This document shows positions 48,161-59,100 of a DNA stretch of 64,000 nt, piece by piece; position 1 is the first letter of the stretch; each line of letters begins with the position of its first letter. The notes under the pieces were generated by a model. It was not told the DNA's origin. It searched no databases and saw only the letters and a list, made by a program, of their open reading frames with translations. This DNA is from Synchiropus splendidus (Eukaryota; Chordata; Actinopteri; Syngnathiformes; Callionymidae), in the NCBI RefSeq assembly GCF_027744825.2, contig NC_071334.1, positions 44,185,937 to 44,249,936 of the forward strand, read 5' to 3'. The position numbers were made by a program, and so were the translations under genes.

Positions 48161-49609
48161 CGCGTCTCTGGGTAATAATTCGCTGGTGAACACATGGAGA
48201 TCATTTTCTCCACAATTGTTTGCATCATGGAAAAAAAAAATCCTACGAACTTAAGGTTCTACAGCCGAGCGTGCGGCATTCTTCCGCAACAGATCGGCGT
48301 AGTACAGTAAACAAAACTTGGCAGTGAAGTTCCACAAGGTCCAGGAATGTTTCCATTGTGCCCGAAGACGCTGATGTGAGAATGACTGTTGCTATGAAAC
48401 CAAGCACCGAGGACCAGCTAAAACTGATGAAGATCAGAAAACAGTCTGAGGAAATGAAACTTCCAAGAAGCTTATGTTAAAATTACATTACATCTAGCAG
48501 GACAAATCGCGAACACAAAACTGACTTGTTCTTCACAGGACACGTGGCGTATTTTTGACAAATTTCACTTCATTTCAGTCATGAAAAAGTCTGCGGGCAA
48601 CATGAAATCTGATCAAAAGTGAGGAACGAACCACGAACCAGACTTGGACATTTAATGGGAATTAAATAAGTCAACTGGTGTTTTTAAAATGAGTCGTCAT
48701 TGTTTCAAAGTTCCAGTTGCCTTATTTAAATCTAAGTAAAAACTGACACAAATATGCGTGGGTGGGTTTCATCACCAAACCTGTGTTCTGCTGTACAAAC
48801 CGAGGAGAAATCTGGCTTCTAAGATTTGGTGTTTGGGTTGGTTTCTGAGTGAAAGAGGGTTGGTGGAGCTGCAGCGCAGTTTCCCCACAGAGTGATAAAT
48901 CTTTGGGTGAAAAGTTGCCCTCGTAGAAGGCCAGGAGCTCTGCGTGAAGACCAGAGCAGGCTGACATATGCCTTGGAGAGATAGGAGAGGCGATTTAGCA
49001 CAGTACAGGTCGCGCAAACTTCAAGTGCTGCTCAGTTTTTGGAGAGTTTCCTACACGTTAGCAGGGTGGAAGAAAAAAAGAAAACCTGCAGAATCTCAAA
49101 TGTGGTGTCCAAGTAGTTATCTTTCAATTTTTTGCAAATTTGCCATTATCAGTCTTCACGCACACAAGTTGGTATTCCAGTTTTTTTGCAGGGACCTCTC
49201 ATTGACACAATGGTTTATCCTGCCTCTCACAGTGAACCTCACCATCCAAAACATTACCCATGAGTTTCAAGCCTCAAATTGACATCGAGCCTTAAACTTG
49301 TGGGGTCCGACAAAAGGTCTCCACACAAGTGAAGGGTCTCCACACACTTGGTCCCCATAAGTACAGCTATACAATGTGTATTTATATATATATTGCATAA
49401 AGTTAAATGTGTGATCAACCTCTGTGTTTTTTGACTTTGGGAGGAAACTGGCTGGAGACAGGCACAGTGAGCCCATACAAATGCGACATACACATCTCCC
49501 CCAGAGTTGTCATTGGATTCAAACTGACTGATGAACACTAATTTTGTCCATTCATGTGCACAGAAATCAATTGTCCAATAAGAACTCAAAGAAATCAGTT
49601 TCTATACAG
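48161..49609. other. Short intergenic gap between convergent gdnf and wdr70
   Basis: About 1.4 kb lies between the two proposed 3' ends. No ORF with a recognisable motif and no clear repeat. Confidence 0.4.
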
Positions 49610-49615
49610 TTTATT
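49610..49615 (-). terminator. wdr70: Candidate wdr70 poly(A) signal
   Basis: AATAAA on the minus strand in the context TACGTAATAAACTGTATAG, about 480 nt after the wdr70 stop codon. It is a plausible end for a short 3' UTR. Confidence 0.4.
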
Positions 49616-50094
49616 ACGTAGCTCCAAACTTTAATGTCCCAGGATACGAAGCATGTGAAGGGCCTGACACTGAAGGAAAAGATGAATCCACAATTGTTTT
49701 TTTGTCTCCAAGAAAAAGTAATTAAGACATGATTGAAATCTACTTAAAATGTTTGAAAGCCAACTGATAAAAAAAAGGCATTTATTAATGTTTTTTTTAA
49801 CTGAACCAAAGAAAAAACATCAATGCAAAGAGAACACTGGATCATTGAACATTATACGAGTTTAAAAAAAGACATTAAATCCTCCATCCTGTCGTCTTGC
49901 ATTGCTCTCTAACATGTACGTGAATGCTTCAGCTCTCTTCACAAAAAGCTGCACATAATAGCACCTCGACGGTGAGGGGGACAAGCCTGTCAACATTTAA
50001 CTACGGCGATGAAAGGTTTTTGACTGAATCAGCAGTCTGTGGCTGCATCCGACCACAGCTGCAAATTTGTCACTGATGTCAATAAAAGAACCAA

Positions 50095-50182
50095 TCAGAT
50101 CTTGCGCTTCTTCCACTCTGGTTCCTTCTCCGCTTCTTCATCTTCGTCCGAGTTCTCGGCAAACAACGTCACTGGTTGAGTT
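50095..50182 (-). CDS. wdr70: wdr70 last coding exon
   Basis: Acceptor TCTCCTTCAG ends at 50183. It encodes TQPVTLFAENSDEDEEAEKE, then PEWKKRKI and the stop. The acidic stretch followed by KKRKI is the conserved C-terminus of WDR70. Confidence 0.94.
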
Positions 50183-53100
50183 CTGAAGGAGAAACAAGTC
50201 ATGAAACAGAAGCAAAGTCCAATAAAGTTGCAGCCATTGACCTGGCAGCATGAGCAGCCACAGGACCATCATGAATCGCTGTCAGTTAGATGAAAGAGAT
50301 GCAGTATCCACAATACATTAGAAGGTTGCACAACTTCAGTGCAGGTTAGATACTAACCAGACTGAAGTTGTAGCAGGTGAGGAAGGAGCTGAGGCAATGA
50401 CGCAGATGAAATAATGCAGATGAAATATTGTCACGAAACGCTCACGCGGCAACTGACGGTTCATCAAAGCTGCTGCTGCAATAGTTTACATGGTTCCACA
50501 GCATAGCCGTCGATCGAATGGACCAGTGACAAATGTTCCACTAATAATTAGCAGTCAGTTGGACACATCTTTGAGCTGCTGATAAGAATTAAGCGCCAAA
50601 AATAGATAATTATGTTGTAATAATAAAAGAAGTCTTTGTGAAGGGATGGTAGGGATGATTTTTTTTCAAATTGTGGTGTAAATGTAACGGCCAGTTGAGA
50701 AGCTCCGAAAAAAAAGACTGTGTGCCTTGACTTTGCTCCAGACTTCAATACGTCTACGTCTGATAGCCATCTAAAACTGCCCATTACTGCACTTTAAATA
50801 CGAGCCTGTAAAACTGTCCGCCTCTTTAAACATTCATGTCTCACACAGAAACCCAAGAAGCTTCCTGACACTATAAGCGGCGCTCGGCTTACACTCCCGA
50901 AACACAAGACGACAAGTGAAGAAGAAGAGGGTTTCTCTTACTTTTTGTAGGCCGGGGCGATCCAGAAGGGGTTCTCGGACGCCTCTTTGGCGTGGCGCAG
51001 GATGGCCTCTCGTGGGTTACTGTCGTCCGTTTTATCTAAAGCGATGTTCTTGACAATAAAGGAGGACAAAGTCCCACCATGAGCTGCAACTCTTCCTCCA
51101 CGACCTGCATGGAACAGAATCACACTAAGTAGTGAGGACACATGCTAACTTGAGTTTGTAAATAAGTTTTGGACCAAAAACAGAACCAGCTCTGGGCATG
51201 CAAAGGCAACATTTGGAAGTCAAGTAAACATTAGTATTAATAAAGAAATTCAGAGGTTTAGTTTACGACAAGGGAATTCAAGGTTGGATTATCCAAAGTT
51301 CTGTCTGTGTGTGGTGTCTGTGAGGAGAGAAAGTGAAGTACCTGGTCCAGATACAGGAGGCTCTGGCTTGTGGGACTTTTTGGGGTCAAGTCTGTCCTTC
51401 TCAAGTTGTTTCCGCGTGCTTCTTTGCCGGGCTTCTCGGAACATGGGGAGGGCGTGAGCTGCAGATACACAGGGGAAATAAGGACATCGCGTAAATCTTC
51501 CAGGGAGACGATGGTTTGGAGTGATGGTGAATGCGGGTTCTTTGGAGAACAGACAGCACAAGTCCTGCGGCCTCTCTGATACACAAACCCGCTGACCTCT
51601 GACAGAACTTCCACTCCATGTACGATGGTAGTGTGTGTCACCAGATTCATCACGTTCAGTTTCAGTTCACGCACTCGCCACTCTTCACACTTTTGGACGC
51701 ACTTAAAGCCATCCTGGTGAAAGTGAGCATGTGTAAATGTGAATGAGTGCTGCTGGTGGAGTCCTCTCCTTGTGGCTCACAGGGCGACACTTTAGTGAAG
51801 AGTTAGATGAAGCGATTTTCCATTCAGGCGCCCTCTGAGTGTTAATTCTTCTCCTCCACGCCACATTAAGCAAAAAGGTTACTGTTAACAGATTCCCTCC
51901 TTTCTCTCAATGGGCCGTCACTCGCGTCTCGTCTCCTCTAATTTTCCAGTATCAGGGCATCAAGTGCGTCACTCTGCACCAGAGGCAGGCGGCTTCACAC
52001 CCTGTTGGCATGGCGATGACATCACATGATAAAGCTTGCGCTCGCTCACACAATAAAAGCAACATAAACAGTGTCTCTCCACCAATCAGAGAGCAAAGTG
52101 TCGGCAGTCCCTGTGTAGTTCTTGGAGTGCTCAGGTCCATGCACTGGAGAGATGGTGGCCGCGTGTCTCGGATGTGATAGCCTGACGGGTCGGTGTGTGA
52201 TGCCTGGGGTCACACCAGCAGAGGTGGACGATGCAGATGTCACCGGCGTGATCTGATGTTATTGGAAACACATGCCGAGCGCATGCACAGTGATGTGCCC
52301 TGCAGCTGTCCACCCGCTCGCTCGCCACTCTCCCATCAGCTATTGTGTGCCACAGCCACAAGGGCTGTGTATTAGGCAGCTATCTCCCGATACGAAACAC
52401 ATCCTGATACAGGAGCGGTGACATGATACACTGTGATATATTGCAATACCTCAGCAATATAGTTGTCATATTAACAACCATTATTTTTAGGGCGAAAAAC
52501 CTGATAATGCAGTACAATATTATAGCATGAAAACAAGATCAATGTAATGAACTCATGAAATTTCTCAGTCCAACAGTGGAATGAACTAGTGGTGGGACTT
52601 TAACGGGTTAATTACGATTAATTAATTAATGCAAAACGTGTTAAAATATTAAATTTAATTTAGCAGTTTGCTCTATTTTCAAGACATGAAAAGAGCTTCA
52701 GTTTAAATAAGGTGATATAAAAACTTATAGACACCATCATGGTTTATTGTGCTATTGTCAAATTTATATACCATTAAACTGCGATTACTTGAGATTAATA
52801 ACAAATTCTCTAATTGACTAGATTATTTTTTTTTATCGAATCCCACCCCTAGAATGAACAACTCCCTACATCAACAATATAAGTCTAAGGTACAGAAAGA
52901 CAATGTTATTAACATTAAACACATCACAAATGGAGCAGCACGTCCAACTATTTCTGTAATGGGATATTTCGCAGAAATATCGATAAAAATAACAATATTG
53001 CATGATGAAGTATTGGATCACATCGATATTTTCTTACACCCCTAACAGCCAATGTATCCATCGCAGAGATCAAAGCACCAGGAAGGCAATTATCCACAGT

Positions 53101-56100
53101 AGCTGAATGAGAAGGCATTTACGGGCAACACTGAAGGGCAAAACAGAACAGTACAAAACAGAAAAAGTGCATGTTTGTGTGCACAAATAGAGACTTACGT
53201 GTGATGATGTAATCCTGGGTGAGGGCTTCAGCATGCTTCTCTTTCCTCTTGCTCTTCACAACACACAGCTTAGCCCCCCTGGAAAAGAGCAAGATGGACT
53301 AAGATGGTCTAATGGGGAGCTTGATCTGATGGATAGTGTCACCATAAACCACTTATTGACTGTTGAGGTCATGGTGTCACAAGGAGCATCAATCCAAATC
53401 TTTCTGTGACAGTAGGAAGTCAGGTTAAATTCTAAAAGCTAAAAGAAAAATGGGGCAACTCGACATCAACTTCAGCTCCTCAACAATTCTGAAATCAGTG
53501 ACATCAGTCGCTATTTTATGTTTCTTCATCTTCTCTAAAATTCCGCTGGAACACGCTTCACAAAGCTTGATACAGATAATAGAAAGAAATGGTGAGGATT
53601 ATTTGAATAATGTTCAACGTGAATATTGTCATTTTTAACCATGTCAGGCTCATAAAAGGTTAATCCCAGGCCGCAGTGATTCGCTTACATGGGTCACAAC
53701 CCCGGAGAGATCTGCAACTATTAACCCAGAGGCCATGTATTGGTGGATTTACACCGGATGTTAGAAACACTGCCAACTGAATGAAAGCCATGTAAAGCAT
53801 AACAACACTGTAATATATGCAGGTCAGAACCTTAGGAAGGGGGCTTTGACTCACCTGAACCTCAACCACAAAACAGGGCAGAATTTGAAGCAGTTTGGAC
53901 AAAAAGCAGTCAGGACATTTGAGTCTCAAAAATATGTCTTCCTTTTCATTCTTTGTGGCTGAATTACACAGAATTAACTCTGTTTCCTCATTGAGGCACA
54001 AACAGTTGGCATGATAGTCTCCTATTGATAGAAAACTGCCTGTGGTTTTCAGTGACATCAACATGAAGAGGTGCGACTCACATGAGTAAATAACAGATAA
54101 ACAGATTCCTGATGAGCCAATTCCATATTTGGTGAACTATAGGGGGCAGATCACGTAAGAGAATCGTTCTGCCAGGGAAAGTTCTAGAAGTCTGCTGTTC
54201 TGATCCAGTGGAGGAAATCTCCTAGCAATGTTGAGTTGATGCTTCACATTACGTTTAATGAGAGGTTGGGACAATACCAGCATTTATTGCAAGAACAGGA
54301 TGTTTCATTGTCACATAAAAGTATAACTCAACTGAAAACAAAATGCTTGAGGAGTACTTGCAAATATAGGTCATTGGGTGAAGATGAATGACAGTTTGCA
54401 AGTATATTGCGAGTCAGTTCTCTGACAGATCAATATTCAATACGCATCAATAAACACTTGCAACATCATGGCATCCAAGAAAATGATGTTCTACTCTCAC
54501 GCTAATATTTTTGGCTTTGCAAAGACTGGTACAATGTTTCAGGCTTGGCTATAGAGAATATTCAGGTCTGTGATTGGTCCAATTCTCACAAGACAAACTA
54601 ATAAATTCATATAAGGTGTTAGTGAGGGGCTCTACTGTAACTTTGTGACAGATTTTGTTGCACAATGGTGAAAAACACCAATTCACAGCAACATTTAAGT
54701 GGAAGCGCTGGCTTTTTGGTGGGACATAATCCATTTGGGAGGAATTACACGCAGTGTCAATTGGGTCAAGTGGTATAAGAGCTCATGATTTTAGCCTATG
54801 CTGCATCATTTTTTGTCAATAAATATATTTTTAAACATGCTCCTGAATCAGCCTGTATTACAATGCATGCCATGGGTTTACTTTAAGTCATTTTTATTCA
54901 TCCTTTTAGATTTAAAGCAGTGATTAATGACTTCACAGTCTCACAACAAGGTAGCAGATTAATAGAACTGAAATACCTGTGGCTTCTGACAGGATCATAA
55001 TAAACCTTGATCAGTCCATTTCCGGTTCCTGCCATGACTTGGTTGAGTTTGGGATGCCACAGACAGCGGACCACACTCTGGAAGACAAGAGGATGGTGTC
55101 AGGTGTCTACCACATGGCTGTGATGTGACAAAATTTGTTGAAAACGTTTAGAGTTATTCACAGATCGTCCATGACCAAGGTCTGTGGAGGTGGGCATCCA
55201 CACTCGGAGTGCACGGCTGGTGTCGTTGACTATATTTGGATGTTAAGATGAGAGCTGGAACCTTTAGTCTGTGTGACAGATGGCCCTGTGCCAATACGCA
55301 AATGTGACTGCGTTTATCCAGAGGTGTGCGTGTGTGTGTGTGTGAGTGTTTAGTACAGAGCAAGAGTTGTAGGGACCGAATGCAGCGGGGAGATCGATTG
55401 AGCTGTCGTATTCTGTCTGGACTTTTTTGGCAATTAAAAAGGTACAGTATCCTCCTGTGATCACATGACTTGAATGTGTGACACACTCTGGGAGTCAGGA
55501 ACGTTTCGTGCATTCTGATTTGGATGAGGCAAGTGGATGTAAGTGGGTGGGGATCGGGGGTAAAATAGTATGATGGGGGTGGGTAAAGCCATGACTGGGA
55601 TGTCCAGATTCTGTGACGAAAGCTGCTTAACGCCCAGCTGTTCGGCGTCCCACCAGGAGACCAGCATAAGGAGCCTCAATCTCTCTTTTATGATGTGCAC
55701 AAACATGCACGCACAACTAGAGACATGCCAACTTCTGACATCAAATAAAATTGGGTGAATACTGTGATACAAAACACAAAAATGCACATAGTTATCTGAG
55801 TGAATCATTCAAATGAAAGGAAGAACAAATTTTAAAAGGTTTTCCCATGTTATTCGATTTTCTTGAACTGGATAAAAAGATCAGCTGATTTGAGTGCCAT
55901 GAACAGATGATGGTGAATCTGCTCACCGAGATCATGAGATCCCAGAGAAATCATTTGGAATAGATCCAATTGAAAACGACCTCATGTGGGGGAAATGGGC
56001 GATGTGGCTGCATTGGCAATCTTTGCTCAATGACCTTCATGAAAAGTCACTGTTGAATTGTGATGGTGTACTGCAGCACTACGTGTGTTTCTTCAAAACT

Positions 56101-59100
56101 AGACAGTGGGGACGATCTCAAATGAAAACAAATATCACTTCACGTCACTGTTGCTGTAAAATAGATTTGTCAGAATCCTCTAATTCAAATGCAAACAAAT
56201 CATGCTGTCGACTCAGAGAAAGTCCAGCTAAAACCACCAAACTGGTGGTAGCCTAGCTCAACCTTGTCAGTGAAGGGTTCCACTGCTTTCCAGAGATGGG
56301 TGTGTTTATACTGTGGGATCTCTGGTCTTTGCTTCAATCCCACAAAATCACGAGAAGGCAGACAAGTTAATCGGGCAGGCTGTTTACTCGCTGAGGAAAT
56401 CTGGGCAGCTGGAAGAAAACGGGGTACCAACGCTCTTGGGGGTCACAACCGCAAGTGCTGACATATTTTTATTTAAATGCATGATGAAGCGTGGAAGCAC
56501 TTCATTCCAGGCTGTGGTTGTGTTTCACAGCGAGGGCTGAGTCAACCACATGAGAAAAACACAGGTGAAGCAGTATGTGGTGATCTAGTCCAAATAGAGC
56601 CGGGGATGTCCTTACAAACCAGAGTTCAGCCTGCAGTAGCAACACGTTGGCCAAGTAGCCAGTATCTCTGACACTAAATCTGGGTTAAATGTGGCATTAC
56701 GGATGCACGCAGTCGCTGAGTGAAACCACATGCGCTCAGTTGTTAACTGACCCCAAAGAAGAATAAGGGGTTATTGCCCATCATTTCTAAATTAAAAACA
56801 TGTTGCAAAGATATTTGAATTGTGATAATCGACATCAACATCAGCAACCAACAAGAGCCTTTTTTTCATATCAACAGCAACTAGCTTTTATGATGATAAG
56901 AGTTAACCATCTCACAGTCGAAAAGTGGTTGGTAAGTTCGAATCCAGCTCTGGATGAGGCTGTGTGCAGAGTTTGAATGTTCTCCTCATGCTTGCCAGGG
57001 TTGCTTGTCTGGGCCCTCTGGTTTCCTCCCACGGTCAAAGAACATCCAGAGGTGAATTGGTGAATCAAGAAGCATGAAGTTTGTCTATATGTGCTAGGCC
57101 TCTCACTGGATTGATCTTAACCTTATCATAAACCTGCATAAACTGCAGGCCTCTGGGCATAGTCCGGACAGCCAGGTCATTTAAAGTGGCCCTCAAGAAG
57201 TCGGAAAACATATACTTGAGAAAAGATAAACTCCAATACCACATCACTACCAGAGATTGTTGACGCAGTATAGTGACCGACGGAGATTACTGATCAAGCT
57301 TTGCTGTCTGACAGGCTGTTTTCAAGCAAGTGGAGCACTTAAATTGATCTGAAAATGCAAAAATAAAAAGTAGAGAATCTGAGGAAAGAGGGTAAAACCG
57401 AAGTATGCTTTAAGGGTGGTGGATGAGGAAGATTCATACATCCCGACACAAATCACTGGGATGCATTATTCACAAGCCAGCCTCTGAAGTGACTGGTATT
57501 ACATTCTGTTTCAGCTTTTATTTTCTGTTAAAGGAGTGACAATAAATATACATTCTGCTCAGTCCACGACTTGGACTGTGTTCAACATTCCCTCATGTGA
57601 AACTTAACCTGAAATCTCCTCAATGAAGGACGTGTAGACACTGACGTTTACCCCCCTTGACACCAGTATGTGTCGGAAAAGTAAAAATATGAAATACATT
57701 TATGTCAGAGCAATTTTATAAGAAACAAACATCTGTCTTATTGGCTCCAGAAACATCTGGCAGAGAATGCCACGTAGCTTTGACATTGAAATATTTTCCT
57801 GTTTTCGGGAAGTTGCCAGAGTAGCAGGGCTGTTTTGGAAAAGCTTAAATATGAGGATTATGAGACAATTGCAAGACAAACTATGAGGCCTTGGTGAAAG
57901 ACAAGGAGAAGGATGTGTATACAGTGGAGTGAGTGTGAAACAACTGGACAGCACATAGTGAGAGGTACGTTTAGAGCATTATCATTTACACATCAGGAAT
58001 CAGCAAGTACTACATACTGTAAACCAGTGAAAACCAAAAAAAGAAAAAAAAGGCCCAGTACTACTAAAGGAAAATGTAAAATCAAAGTCTGGGGTCATGT
58101 ATATAGTTTGAGTTAAGAATGATTGGTGGGCTTCCCTCTCACTAGTCTGACAGCTAAGCCACTTTATAAAGGCCGCACTTAAATTCTAGCGTCTGTGGGA
58201 GAAGCAGCCGACTGATGTAAACACAGCAAATATAGAACAGGTTCACAGGGTGCATGAGATTATATTCACCACTTGAGGGTTATATCAGTTAGTTGTTGAG
58301 AAAGTCTCACTATACAGGGCAGCTCAAACATGATTCCACTTAGTTCCTGTCGCAGGCTGTCTTCATCGCAATACATTCTAAGGGTTCCAATTATTAACAC
58401 AAATGGGTTTACTGCATAAGTAATTGGCTGCAGGTGTTCAAACCAGTAATTTCCTTCTTTTCTAATGCAATGTGTTTGAGTTTATGGGATGTTTAGAGCA
58501 TTGCAGCACAGTTGATGGGCAGAACCATCAGGAAGAGGTTCCACCGTTCCTGCAGTGAAACTGAGATGAAGCCTGCAATGGTAAACAGTAGTAGATGGCA
58601 AAAGGACTGTGGAAAGATTACTTCCAAATGTTTACCGTCCCTAATAAAGTGAAGCAGAAGACAAGAAGGAGGTGGTTAAGTGCTAAACAGAGTTTGACCT
58701 CAAGTGACTGAGGTCTTATATTGATGAAACCCACATGGACATTTGTTTCTATTTAAGGGAAAATGTAAAAAAGCTATAAACTGTGTTGCAATAACCATGT
58801 TACAGTATCTCACTAGGAATCTGACCCAAACCATACTGAGTGCTGGGATTCACACTGTGTTCAATATGGGGGTGAAAAAAAAGGGAAAACACACTGTTTA
58901 CCGCGAAGAAAGTCCTTTAACAACCCAGTGGTGAATGACTACAAAAGTACATATTTGTACGAGAAACTATATGCTTTTGAAAAACATTTTCAATCATTTA
59001 ATGGAAGCCCTCAAAAAAGGAAATATGTTGGTTAAAATGCATTTCACATATGCAAAATTTGAAAGAGGTGTTGCAAGACATTGGCAGGGATGAGTGGAGA

